From positions 203,151 through 267,150 of the forward strand of contig NZ_JAGQDF010000007.1 of the NCBI RefSeq assembly GCF_018069875.1: a stretch of 64,000 bases of DNA, written 5' to 3'. This DNA comes from Ideonella alba. Its GTDB lineage: Bacteria > Pseudomonadota > Gammaproteobacteria > Burkholderiales > Burkholderiaceae_C. The position numbers and the translations under genes are program-made. Positions 45,281-54,137 of the stretch are shown piece after piece. Below the pieces are notes generated by a model, which did not search any database, was not told the origin of the DNA, and saw only the letters and a program-made list of their open reading frames with translations. Position 1 is the stretch's first letter; every line of letters begins with the position of its first letter.

Positions 45281-47167
45281 TCACGCCGCGGCCAGCAGCG
45301 CCGTCACGCGCTTCACATAGGCCGCAGGATCGTCCAGCTGGCCGCCATCGGCCAGCACCGCCTGGTCGAACAGGATCTGCGCCAGGTCGTCAAAGCGCGG
45401 ATCGGTGGCCAGCTGCTTGACCAGCGCATGCTCGGGGTTGACCTCAAGGATGGGCAGCGAGGCCGGCGCCGCCTGGCCCGCCTGCTTGAGCATGCGCGCC
45501 AGGTGGGCGCTCATGCCGCCCTCGTCGGCCACCACGCAGGCCGGTGAATCCACCAGGCGCGAGCTGACACGCACCTCCTTGGCCCGGTCCTTCAGCGCGG
45601 CCTGCAGGCGCTCCAGCGTGGGCTTGAAGGCTTCGGTGGCGGCCTCGACCTGCTTCTTTTCTTCCTCGTCCTGCAGTTCGCCCAGGTCCACCGCGCCCTT
45701 GGCCACGCTCTGGATCGGGTGGCCGTCGAACTCGTAGAGGTGGCTCAGCAGCCACTCGTCCACGCGGTCGGTCAGCAGCAGCACCTCGATGCCCTTCTTG
45801 CGGAAGACCTCCAGCTGCGGGCTGCTCTTGGCCGCGGCCAGGCTGTCGGCGGTGATCACGTAGATCGCCTTCTGGCCCTCCTTCATGCGGCCCACGTAGT
45901 CGGCAAACGACACGCCTTCATCGGCGTGGGTGGAGGCGAAGCGCAGCAGCTTGGCCAAGCGCTCCTGGTTGGCGAAGTCCTCGCCCACGCCCTCCTTCAG
46001 CACCGCGCCGAATTCCTTCCAGAAGTCGGCGTAGCGGGCCTTGTCGTCGGCGCTGTCGCTGTCGGCCAGCGACTCCAGCATGCCCAGCACGCGCTTGGTG
46101 CTGCCCTCGCGGATGGCCTTCACATCGCGGCTTTCCTGCAGCAGCTCGCGGCTGACGTTCAGCGGCAGGTCGGCCGAGTCGATCACGCCCTTGACGAAAC
46201 GCAGGTAGGTGGGCATCAGCGCCTCGGCGTCGTCCATGATGAAGACGCGCTTGACGTAGAGCTTGACGCCGCCGCGCTTGTCGCGGTTCCACAGGTCGAA
46301 CGGCGCCTTCTTCGGCACGTACAGCAGCTGGGTGTACTCGCTGCGGCCCTCCACGCGGTTGTGGGTGTAGGCCAGCGGCGCTTCGCTGTCGTAGCTGATC
46401 TGCTTGTAGAAGTCCTGGTACTCGGCGTCGGTGATGTCGCTCTTGGCGCGGGTCCACAGCGCAGCGGCCTTGTTGACCGTTTCCCAGTCGTCGCTGACCA
46501 CCTGCTCGCCCTTCTCGGCGTCCCAGGTTTCCTTCTTCATCAGGATGGGCAGCGAGATGTGGTCGCTGTACTTGCCGATGATCGACTTGAGCTTCCAGAC
46601 CGACAGGAACTCGGCGGCGTCCTCGTCGCGCAGGTGCAGGATCACGTCGGTGCCGCGCGCGGCGCGCTCGATGGTTTCCAGCTCGAACTCGCCGGTGCCC
46701 TCGCTGCTCCAGCGCACCGCCTGGTCGGCCGGGAGGCCCGCGCGGCGGCTTTCCACGGTGATGCGGTCGGCGACGATGAAGCCCGAGTAGAAGCCCACGC
46801 CGAACTGGCCGATCAGGTTGGCGTCCTTCTTCTGCTCGCCTTCGAGCTTGGCCATGAACTCGCGCGTGCCGCTGCGGGCGATCGTGCCCAGGTGCGAGGC
46901 GGCCTCTTCCGCCGACAGGCCGATGCCGTTGTCGCGGATGGTCAGGGTCTTGGCCTCCTTGTCGAAGAACACGCGCACTTCCAGCGTGGGCGCGTCCTCG
47001 TACAGCGCGGCGTTGTCCAGCGCCTCGAAGCGCAGCTTGTCGCAGGCGTCCGACGCGTTGGAGACCAGCTCGCGCAGGAAGATCTCCTTGTTGGAGTACA
47101 GCGAGTGGGTGACGAGGTGCAGGATCTGCTTGACTTCGGCCTGGAACGAATGGGTCTGCTTGCTCAT
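45281..47167 (-). CDS. htpG: Molecular chaperone HtpG (Hsp90)
   Basis: A 628-residue Hsp90. N-terminal ATPase motifs are [28 protein letters not shown] and [13 protein letters not shown]; the middle domain has NVSRELLQE; a C-terminal dimerisation domain completes it. ATG 47167 (MSKQTHSFQ) is the family start, although the frame is open to 47224. No heat-shock promoter or CIRCE-like element is recognised upstream. Confidence 0.97.
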   Translation of the reverse strand: MSKQTHSFQAEVKQILHLVTHSLYSNKEIFLRELVSNASDACDKLRFEALDNAALYEDAPTLEVRVFFDKEAKTLTIRDNGIGLSAEEAASHLGTIARSGTREFMAKLEGEQKKDANLIGQFGVGFYSGFIVADRITVESRRAGLPADQAVRWSSEGTGEFELETIERAARGTDVILHLRDEDAAEFLSVWKLKSIIGKYSDHISLPILMKKETWDAEKGEQVVSDDWETVNKAAALWTRAKSDITDAEYQDFYKQISYDSEAPLAYTHNRVEGRSEYTQLLYVPKKAPFDLWNRDKRGGVKLYVKRVFIMDDAEALMPTYLRFVKGVIDSADLPLNVSRELLQESRDVKAIREGSTKRVLGMLESLADSDSADDKARYADFWKEFGAVLKEGVGEDFANQERLAKLLRFASTHADEGVSFADYVGRMKEGQKAIYVITADSLAAAKSSPQLEVFRKKGIEVLLLTDRVDEWLLSHLYEFDGHPIQSVAKGAVDLGELQDEEEKKQVEAATEAFKPTLERLQAALKDRAKEVRVSSRLVDSPACVVADEGGMSAHLARMLKQAGQAAPASLPILEVNPEHALVKQLATDPRFDDLAQILFDQAVLADGGQLDDPAAYVKRVTALLAAA

Positions 47168-47256
47168 GGTTCTTGCTGTGGAGAGAAGGTGGGGCGGGCG
47201 CCTGACGCGCCGTGCGGGGCGCATGTGGGGCCGCCTGGCCGGGTTTCAAGAGGGAC

Positions 47257-47262
47257 TACGAT
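47257..47262 (+). promoter_or_regulatory. Putative -10 element of the DUF364 gene (leaderless)
   Basis: TACGAT ends 8 nt before ATG 47271; no Shine-Dalgarno sequence is visible. Confidence 0.35.
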
Positions 47263-47270
47263 GTGCCGCC

Positions 47271-48104
47271 ATGAACACCCTGGCCCACCGCATTGTCGAC
47301 GCCCTGGCGCAGGCCCTGGGCCCCGGCCCCCGTCCGCCGGTGCGCGCCCTGCACCTGCCGCCCACCCCCTGGAGCGGCAGCAAGGATGGCGAATTCGGCG
47401 CGCTGGAGCTGGTCGACGGCTCGCTGGGCCTGGCCTACCTGCTGCTGGACGATGCGCTGGCCCGGCTGGCCGGCGGTGAGGCCGGCGAGGGCCTGGCCGG
47501 GGCCGATCCGCTCACCATCGCCCACTGGTGGGTGGAACGCGGCGGCGCCGCCCGCACGCTGGGCTTTGCCGCCGTCAACGCCCTCACCCGCCACCTGTTC
47601 GACCGCCACGGCTGGGTGCCACCCGAGGCCCCCGACTCCATCGCCGGCCTGGACCCGCAGCCCGGCGAGTCCATCGGCATGGTGGGTTACTTCCCGCCGC
47701 TGCTGAAACAGGTGACCGCCCGCGGCGCGCGGCTGACCGTGCTGGAGCTGCGCGCCGACCTGGTGGGCGAGGCCGACGGCGTGCGCGTGACGCTGGACCC
47801 CGCCGAGCTGGCCGGCTGCACCAAGGTGCTGGCCACCAGCACCACGCTGCTCAACCACAGCCTGGAGGGCGTGCTGGCCGCCTGCCACGGCGCGCAGCAG
47901 GTGGCGCTGATCGGCCCCGGCGCGGGCCTGTGGCCGGCGCCGCTGTTCGCCGCCGGCGTGACCGCACTGGGCGGCAGCTGGATCGTTGATGGCCCGGGAT
48001 TCGCCGCTGCACTGCGCCGTGGCGAGCCCTGGGGCAGCCACGCCCGCAAGACGCTGCTGGACGCCACCACCTGGGCCCGCTGGACGAACGTACCATCCGC
48101 CTGA
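47271..48104 (+). CDS. DUF364-type (putative heavy-metal chelation domain) protein
   Basis: A 277-residue soluble protein. The C-terminal half holds the DUF364 pattern GMVGYFPPLLKQV, VLATSTTLLNHSLEGVL and ALIGPGAGLWPAPLFAAGVTALGG, a Rossmann-like fold. The family is loosely described as heavy-metal chelation related, without firm biochemistry. Its stop overlaps the DUF1415 start (TGATG), so the next genes are translationally linked. Confidence 0.8.
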   Translation: MNTLAHRIVDALAQALGPGPRPPVRALHLPPTPWSGSKDGEFGALELVDGSLGLAYLLLDDALARLAGGEAGEGLAGADPLTIAHWWVERGGAARTLGFAAVNALTRHLFDRHGWVPPEAPDSIAGLDPQPGESIGMVGYFPPLLKQVTARGARLTVLELRADLVGEADGVRVTLDPAELAGCTKVLATSTTLLNHSLEGVLAACHGAQQVALIGPGAGLWPAPLFAAGVTALGGSWIVDGPGFAAALRRGEPWGSHARKTLLDATTWARWTNVPSA

Positions 48105-48673
48105 TGACCCCGCCTGACCCTGAACTGGTGCGTACCCAGACCCTGGACTGGCTGGACCAGGCCGTGATCGGCCTGAACCTGTGCCCCTTCGCCAAGAGCG
48201 TGCGCGTCAAGGGCCAGGTGCGCACCGTGATCTCCGACGCGACAGACACCGACACCCTGCTGACCGAGCTGCTGGCCGAGCTGCAGCACCTGGCCACGGT
48301 GGACCCCGAGCAGACCGACACCACGCTGCTGGTGCATCCGCGCGTGCTGAGCGATTTCCTGGACTTCAACGACTTCCTGGATGTGGCCGACATGGCGCTG
48401 CGCCAGCTGGGCCTGGAGGGCACGCTGCAGATCGCCAGCTTCCACCCGCGGTTCCAGTTCGCCGGCACCGACGCCGACGACATCACCAACTACACCAACC
48501 GCTCGCCCTGGCCGATGCTGCACCTGATCCGCGAGAGCAGCATCGACCGCGCCGTGGCCGCCTTCCCCGAGGCCGAGGCCATCTACGAGCGCAACATCGA
48601 GACGCTGGAGCGCCTGGGCCTGGACGGCTGGCGTCAGCTCTTCCCCGACTTCCCCACCCCCGACAAGCCATGA
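48104..48673 (+). CDS. DUF1415 family protein
   Basis: A 189-residue cytosolic protein whose start overlaps the previous stop by one base and whose stop overlaps the penicillin-acylase start (ATGA). Family features are LNLCPFAKSVRVKGQVR near residue 24, VHPRVLSDFLDFNDFLDVADM in the middle and PWPMLHLIRESSIDRAV. No catalytic role is established. The chain of overlaps with both neighbours suggests stable co-expression. Confidence 0.88.
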   Translation: MTPPDPELVRTQTLDWLDQAVIGLNLCPFAKSVRVKGQVRTVISDATDTDTLLTELLAELQHLATVDPEQTDTTLLVHPRVLSDFLDFNDFLDVADMALRQLGLEGTLQIASFHPRFQFAGTDADDITNYTNRSPWPMLHLIRESSIDRAVAAFPEAEAIYERNIETLERLGLDGWRQLFPDFPTPDKP

Positions 48674-51072
48674 AGAAGTTGCTGTGGCGCGGCCTGCTGG
48701 GCCTGCTGTTCCTGATCGTGCTGGCCGTGGCGTTTGCCGTGTGGTTCATGCTGCAGCGCCTGCCGCAGCGCGAGGGCACGCTGCCGCTGAGCGGCCTGAG
48801 CGCCGAGGTCACGGTGCGCTACGACGAGTGGGGCGTGCCCCACCTCCAGGCCGCCAACGAGGCCGACCTGTACCGCGCGCTGGGCTGGGTGCACGCCCAG
48901 GACCGGCTGTTCCAGATGGAGATGATGCGCCGCCTGGCGCGTGGCGAGCTGGCCGAGATCCTGGGCCCCAAGCTGCTGCCCACCGACCGCCTGTTCCGCA
49001 CCCTGGGCCTGCGCCAGCGCGCCGACGAGCAGACCGCCGCGCTGGACATGAGCCGCCCCGCCAACCAGGCGCTGCGCGCCTACCTGGACGGCATCAACCA
49101 GTACCAGGCCACGCGGCCGCTGCCGCTGGAGTTCGTGCTGCTGGGCATCCCGCGGCGCGACTTCACCCCCGCCGACACCTACGCGGTGGCCGGCTACATG
49201 GCCTACAGCTTTGCCGCCGCGTTCCGCACCGAGCCCATCCTCAGCCGCATCCGCGACCAGCTGGGCCCCGACTACCTGAAGATCTTTGATCTGGACTGGC
49301 ACCCCGAAGGCGCGGCCGACCACGGCGCGCGCCTCACCCAGGCCGACTGGCAGGGCCTGACCAAGCTGGCCCTGCTGAGCCAGGACGCCGTGCAGCAGGC
49401 CGCGCTGCCGCTGCTGGAAGGCAGCAACGCCTGGGTGCTGTCGGGCGCACGCACCGCCAGCGGCAAGCCGCTGCTGGCCGGTGATCCGCACATCAGCTTC
49501 GCCGCGCCGGCCGTCTGGTACGAGGCGCACCTGAAGGCGCCGGGCTTCGAGCTCTACGGCCACTTCCAGGCGCTCAGCCCCGCCGCGCTGCTGGGCCACA
49601 ACCAGCGCTTCGGCTGGAGCCTGACGATGTTCCAGAACGACGACATCGACCTGGTGGCCGAGCACACCGACGCCGACCACCCCGGCCAGGTGCTGATCAA
49701 GGGCCAGTGGGTGCCGCTGACCCAGCGCGAAGAAGCCATCGCCGTGAAGGGCGCGCCGGCCGAGCGCATCGTGCTGCAGCGCTCGCCCCACGGCGCCATC
49801 ATCAACACCGTGCTGGGCCCCGACGCCGGTCCCACCCCCATCGCGATGTGGTGGACGCTGATGGACAGCGACAACCCGGTGCTGGAAGCCTTCTACCAAC
49901 TGAACCGCGCCGACACCCTGGCCGCCGCGCGCAACGCGGTGAAGGGCATCCACGCCCCCGGCCTGAACGTGCTGTGGGCCAACGCCAGCGGCGACATCGC
50001 CTGGTGGGCCGCCGCCCGCCTGCCGCAGCGCCCCGCCGGCGTACACCCCAGCTTCCTGCTGGACGGCCGCACGGCGGAGGCCGACAAGCCCGGCTGGCTG
50101 CCCTTCGAGCGCAACCCGCAGGAGGAGAACCCCGCACGCGGCTGGATCATGTCGGCCAACCACCAGCCCGCCAGCGCCGAGCCCGTGCCCGGCTACTACA
50201 ACCCCTGGGACCGCGCACTGCGCCTGCAGCAGCAGCTGCAGGCCACCCCCAGCGGCTGGACCGTGGAGCGCGCCCGTGCGCTGCAGCTGGACGTGCAGAC
50301 GAACTTCGGCCCGCGCACCCTGGCGCCGGTGCTGGCCGAGCTGCGCGCCGCTGCCACCAACGATGAGGAACGCCGCCTGATCGACCAACTCGCCGCCTGG
50401 AAGGGCGACCACCGCATCGACCAGATCGAGCCCACGCTGTTCTGGCAATGGCTCAACGAGCTGACCCGCCAGGCGATGGGCGACGAGCTGGGCGATGAAC
50501 CGGGCAGCAGCGGCGTGGAGGCCTTGCGCCGCACCCGCGCCATCGAACAGGCCCTGCCCCGCCTGCTGGCCGACCCCGCCTCACCCTGGTGGGACCGGCG
50601 CGACACCGCCGACAAGAAAGAGACCCGCGCCACCATCGTGGCCGCCGCCTGGCAGGCCGCGCTGCAGCACCTGCGCGGCCTGTACGGCGCCGACCCCGCC
50701 ACCTGGACCTGGGGCCGCGCCCACACCATCACGCATGTGCACCCGTTGGGCCGCCAGGCCCCGCTGGACAAGGTTTTCAACATCGGCCCCTGGCCCGCCC
50801 CCGGCAGCCGCGAGGTCCCCAACAACCTGGCCCAGCCCTTCGGCCCGGCCCCCTGGGCCGTGACCTACGGCCCCAGCACCCGCCGCGTCATCGACTTCGC
50901 CCACCCCGACCAGGCCCAGGGCAGCAACCCCGTGGGCCAGAGCGGCGTGTGGGGCGACCCGCATTACCGCGATCAGGCGGAGATGTGGTTGCGGGGGGAT
51001 GTGCGAACGGAGTACCTCAGCGAAGAGGATGTCGCGGCACATGTGAAGCAGGCGCTCAGGCTGACGCCCTAG
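48670..51072 (+). CDS. Penicillin acylase family protein (S45 Ntn-hydrolase)
   Basis: An 800-residue precursor. The N-terminus has a signal anchor (~6-28, LLGLLFLIVLAVAFAVWFML). The alpha part holds YDEWGVPHLQAANEADLYRALGWVHAQDRLFQM. The autocatalytic cleavage site is before S252 (EGSNAWVLSG), which becomes the N-terminal nucleophile of the beta chain; LLAGDPHISF follows, as in the family. It cleaves amides such as penicillins, N-acyl-homoserine lactones or other acyl-amino compounds; which one cannot be told here. The frame upstream of ATG 48670 is the shadow of DUF1415. Confidence 0.93.
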   Translation: MKKLLWRGLLGLLFLIVLAVAFAVWFMLQRLPQREGTLPLSGLSAEVTVRYDEWGVPHLQAANEADLYRALGWVHAQDRLFQMEMMRRLARGELAEILGPKLLPTDRLFRTLGLRQRADEQTAALDMSRPANQALRAYLDGINQYQATRPLPLEFVLLGIPRRDFTPADTYAVAGYMAYSFAAAFRTEPILSRIRDQLGPDYLKIFDLDWHPEGAADHGARLTQADWQGLTKLALLSQDAVQQAALPLLEGSNAWVLSGARTASGKPLLAGDPHISFAAPAVWYEAHLKAPGFELYGHFQALSPAALLGHNQRFGWSLTMFQNDDIDLVAEHTDADHPGQVLIKGQWVPLTQREEAIAVKGAPAERIVLQRSPHGAIINTVLGPDAGPTPIAMWWTLMDSDNPVLEAFYQLNRADTLAAARNAVKGIHAPGLNVLWANASGDIAWWAAARLPQRPAGVHPSFLLDGRTAEADKPGWLPFERNPQEENPARGWIMSANHQPASAEPVPGYYNPWDRALRLQQQLQATPSGWTVERARALQLDVQTNFGPRTLAPVLAELRAAATNDEERRLIDQLAAWKGDHRIDQIEPTLFWQWLNELTRQAMGDELGDEPGSSGVEALRRTRAIEQALPRLLADPASPWWDRRDTADKKETRATIVAAAWQAALQHLRGLYGADPATWTWGRAHTITHVHPLGRQAPLDKVFNIGPWPAPGSREVPNNLAQPFGPAPWAVTYGPSTRRVIDFAHPDQAQGSNPVGQSGVWGDPHYRDQAEMWLRGDVRTEYLSEEDVAAHVKQALRLTP

Positions 51073-51100
51073 CCTGATCAGGGGGCTGGGGCCTGGCGCG

Positions 51101-52234
51101 TCACCCGGCGCCCTGCGCGGACGCACACAGCGCCGCGGCCAGCACGTCATGCGACAGGCCCTTGCCCTGCCAGATCTCGCCGAAGTCGAAGTCGGCCTGG
51201 TTGCTGAACACCACGACCGAGATGCCGCGCGCCGGCACGATGATGTTGCGCGCCTGGATGCCCCCGACATAGCCGCGGCGCTCCACCAGGTCCAGCGGCT
51301 CGGCACAGCCGGCGATCGGCGCGGCGAAGGCCCACACCCCCAGGCCGGCATAGCCCCACTTCGGCTCACCGGTCCACATCGCCTGGCGCGATGACGCGCT
51401 GACCAGGCGCCCGGCCAACAGGGCGCGGTTGAAGGTCAGCAGGTCGCGCGCCGTGCCTTCCATTGCGCCGGCGGCGCCGTAGGTGGCCATCACCGGTTGC
51501 GGTACTGGTTGGCCCTTGGCATCCATGGCCACCGCCATCGCCCGCGTCCGGCCCTCGTTCAGCCGAAGGCTGGCCAGGCCCAGGGGCTTGGCCAGGCGCT
51601 GCTGGAGGAGCTGACGCAGGGGCTGCCCGGTGACCTGTTCGAGCAGACCGGCCAACACCAGCGTGTCGCAGTCGCCGTAGAGGAAGCGCTCGCCCGGCAC
51701 GGCCTTCGCCGGCCCGGCGCAGAAGCGCAGCGCTTCGGGCTGCCAGGGTGGGCCCTTGCGGCGGTAGAAGGACCAGACGCCATCGGCGTCCCGGGGGCTG
51801 TCGTCGGTGTGCGCCAGGCCGGAGGTGTGCTGCATCAGGTGCCGCACGGTGATCTGCGCGGCCCCCGGCGCCTGGAACGCCGGCCAGCGCCTGGCGAGCG
51901 TGTCGTCCAGCGCCAGCCGACCGGCATCCACCTGTTGCATGGCCAGGGTCACCGTCACCTGCTTGCTCACCGACCCCCAGCGCCACACCGCGCCAGGCTG
52001 GTGCGCCACGTCGGGTTGGCGCCGGGCCAGTCCCACAGCCTGCTCGAACCACACGCTGTCGGCATCGGCCACCAGCACCTCGCCCGCGAAGCCTTGGGCC
52101 TGGGCCGTGTTCACCACCTGCCACAGGCGGGCCCGGGTGATCGGCGGCGCCGTGGACGAAGCCTGCGCCTGCACCGCCCCCGCCCAGGCGGTGATGCATG
52201 CCGACAACAACATGACACGGCCACCTGGGGTCAT
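51101..52234 (-). CDS. Beta-lactamase-fold serine hydrolase (class C-like), exported
   Basis: A 377-residue protein with signal peptide (VMLLSACITAWAGAVQAQ). The nucleophile motif is S88-V-S-K91; LMQHTSGL follows, as in class C-like esterases. The second-motif tyrosine is in Y186-G-D rather than the usual YxN, so true beta-lactamase activity is doubtful. The third motif is probably within ERRGYVGG near residue 335. ATG 52234 is chosen over the open frame to 52366. It is convergent with the penicillin acylase. Confidence 0.85.
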   Translation of the reverse strand: MTPGGRVMLLSACITAWAGAVQAQASSTAPPITRARLWQVVNTAQAQGFAGEVLVADADSVWFEQAVGLARRQPDVAHQPGAVWRWGSVSKQVTVTLAMQQVDAGRLALDDTLARRWPAFQAPGAAQITVRHLMQHTSGLAHTDDSPRDADGVWSFYRRKGPPWQPEALRFCAGPAKAVPGERFLYGDCDTLVLAGLLEQVTGQPLRQLLQQRLAKPLGLASLRLNEGRTRAMAVAMDAKGQPVPQPVMATYGAAGAMEGTARDLLTFNRALLAGRLVSASSRQAMWTGEPKWGYAGLGVWAFAAPIAGCAEPLDLVERRGYVGGIQARNIIVPARGISVVVFSNQADFDFGEIWQGKGLSHDVLAAALCASAQGAG

Positions 52235-52461
52235 CAGCGGTTCCTGTTTCAAGGCGCTTGCAGGACAGCAAGCGGACCGAGTGTACGCAGCGCACGGGCA
52301 GCGCGTGCAGGCGTCCGCACGACCAGGGTGGACACAGCCTGCGCGCTCGGCGGATCCCGGCGCCAACAGCCCACCCAGCGGCTGACCCCGGCCGTCACGC
52401 CCCCGACACGCTCCCCCGCGACGATGCCCAGCGTCGTCACCAACGCCTTGAGGAGCAGGAC

Positions 52462-53733
52462 ATGAAGATCAGGACATGTGCATGGGCCGCCGCGATGCTG
52501 CTGGCCTGCGGCGCGCAGGCGCAGACCTTGACGGGCTGGGCGCTGATGCCCGCCGCCACCTTTGCCGATGGCCCCACGTCGGGCCAGTTTGCGGCGCCCA
52601 ACCCCTATGGCACGTACCTGCCGCCCTATCTGGGGCAGCAGCCGGTGCAGGGCTTCTCGGGCGTGTTGCCGGGACCGCGCCGCAACAGCTTCCTGTTCCT
52701 GGTGGACAACGGCTTTGGCGCCAGGGCCAACTCGGCCGATGCGGTGCTGCGGGCCTACACGCTGAAGATCGACTGGAAGACGGCGCGCGGCGGCAGCGGC
52801 AGCGTCAGCCCAGCCGACCTGGCGTCGGGCCGCCCGCGCGATGCCTTTGATGCCAGCACCCGCCTGTCATTCAATGACGCCCAGCACCAGGTGCCCTGGG
52901 CCATCCAGGCCGACTTCGAGCACTACTACAACGACCCGGCCAAGCCAGCGGTGGATGCCACGGTGCGCGAGCGTCGGCTGCTGACCGGTGCCGACTTTGA
53001 CATTGAGTCGATCCGCCGCGACAGCCACGGCAACTACTGGCTGGGCGACGAGTTCGGCCCCTACCTGCTGAAGACCGACGCGCAGGGCACGCTGCTGCGC
53101 GCGCCCATTCCGCTGCCGGGTGTTTACGCACCTGAGAACAACGACGTGCTCAGCGGCCACGCCAGCGCCAACCTGCCGGCCAGCGGCGGCTTTGAGGGCC
53201 TGGCGCTGAACGCCAGCGGCACGCAGCTGTACACGCTGCTGGAGAAGACCGTGGCGGGCGATGCGGCCAAGACGCTGCGCATCGACCAGTTCGATCTGGC
53301 CACCGAGGCCTACACCGGCGTGCGCTACCACTACGTGCTGGAAGCCGCGGGCACCAACATCGGCGACATGGTGGCCATCGATGACCAGCGCTTCATCGTC
53401 ATCGAGCGCAACGGCGCCACCGCCACCAGCGGCGGCACGCCGTTCAAGAAGCTCTTCCTGGTGGACCTGGCGGGCGTGGCGCCGGGCGGTGTTGTCCAGA
53501 AGACCGAGCTGGTCGACCTGATGAACCTGGCCGACCCGCATGACCTGAACGGCGACGGCAGCCAGGTCTTCACGCTGCCCTACGTGACGATCGAGAACGT
53601 CACGGTGATCGACGAGCGCACGCTGCTGGTGGCCAACGACAACAACTTCCCCTACGGCGGTGGCCGCGCGCTGACGGCCGACGACACCGAGTTCCTGCGG
53701 ATCCGGTTGCCGGTGTCGCTGACCGGGCACTGA
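52462..53733 (+). CDS. Esterase-like activity of phytase family protein, exported
   Basis: A 423-residue protein with signal peptide (CAWAAAMLLACGAQAQ) and the PF13449-type beta-propeller: FSGVLPG, DNGFGARANSAD, DFDIESIRRDSHGNYWLGDEFGPY, GGFEGLALNASG and a C-terminal LLVANDNNFPYGGGR. GAGGAGCAGGAC precedes the ATG. Members are often co-expressed with phosphatases; none is adjacent. The substrate is unproven. Confidence 0.9.
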   Translation: MKIRTCAWAAAMLLACGAQAQTLTGWALMPAATFADGPTSGQFAAPNPYGTYLPPYLGQQPVQGFSGVLPGPRRNSFLFLVDNGFGARANSADAVLRAYTLKIDWKTARGGSGSVSPADLASGRPRDAFDASTRLSFNDAQHQVPWAIQADFEHYYNDPAKPAVDATVRERRLLTGADFDIESIRRDSHGNYWLGDEFGPYLLKTDAQGTLLRAPIPLPGVYAPENNDVLSGHASANLPASGGFEGLALNASGTQLYTLLEKTVAGDAAKTLRIDQFDLATEAYTGVRYHYVLEAAGTNIGDMVAIDDQRFIVIERNGATATSGGTPFKKLFLVDLAGVAPGGVVQKTELVDLMNLADPHDLNGDGSQVFTLPYVTIENVTVIDERTLLVANDNNFPYGGGRALTADDTEFLRIRLPVSLTGH

Positions 53734-54137
53734 GCGCACCGACGGCCGGGCTGTCGGCTCGGCTGCTGTTCTCCGGCCGTTTCAACACGGTGGAGTCGGC
53801 CGACCATCGGCGGGTGTTGTCACGCCTGCGCAGGGATGGGCCGGACCCCTTTGGCCGTGCCGACTGAGACGCTGCCGCGCGCCGGCCACGACCTGCACCA
53901 CGATGCCGCGGCGCGCGTGGTGCAGGCGCTGGAGCAGCTGCGGGGCGCGATCAGCGGCGCCACCGCTGGCACCCAAAGCATCGGCGCGGCGAACCGTGAA
54001 GAAGGCCCGGTACCAGGGCCTCAACTCCGGCCTCCGGCGGCCGATAAGACCGGGATCATCGGACAAAGCCCCTCCTCGCCCGTTTTGCCGCGGGCGGGGT
54101 GATTCGCCGTGGGCAACGCCAGGCGCTGGAGACACGA
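53734..54137. other. 404-bp intergenic region before the chemoreceptor
   Basis: It starts with a weak hairpin (ACGGCCGG 53742-53749 / CCGGCCGT 53773-53780, long loop, TTTC) that may end the phytase-like transcript, and ends with the sigma-28-type promoter at 54021-54047. A short open frame at 53836-54102 has no ribosome site and no recognisable domain, so no gene is called. Confidence 0.5.
54021..54047 (+). promoter_or_regulatory. Sigma-28 (FliA) type promoter of the chemoreceptor gene
   Basis: TCAA, exactly 15 nt, then GCCGATAA: the -10 matches the FliA consensus completely and the -35 (TAAA) in three of four bases. It lies ~90 bp upstream of the chemoreceptor ATG. Confidence 0.78.

Noticed and set aside
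53836..54102. 88-residue open frame before the chemoreceptor
   Set aside because: No ribosome site, no domain, and it overlaps the sigma-28-type promoter.
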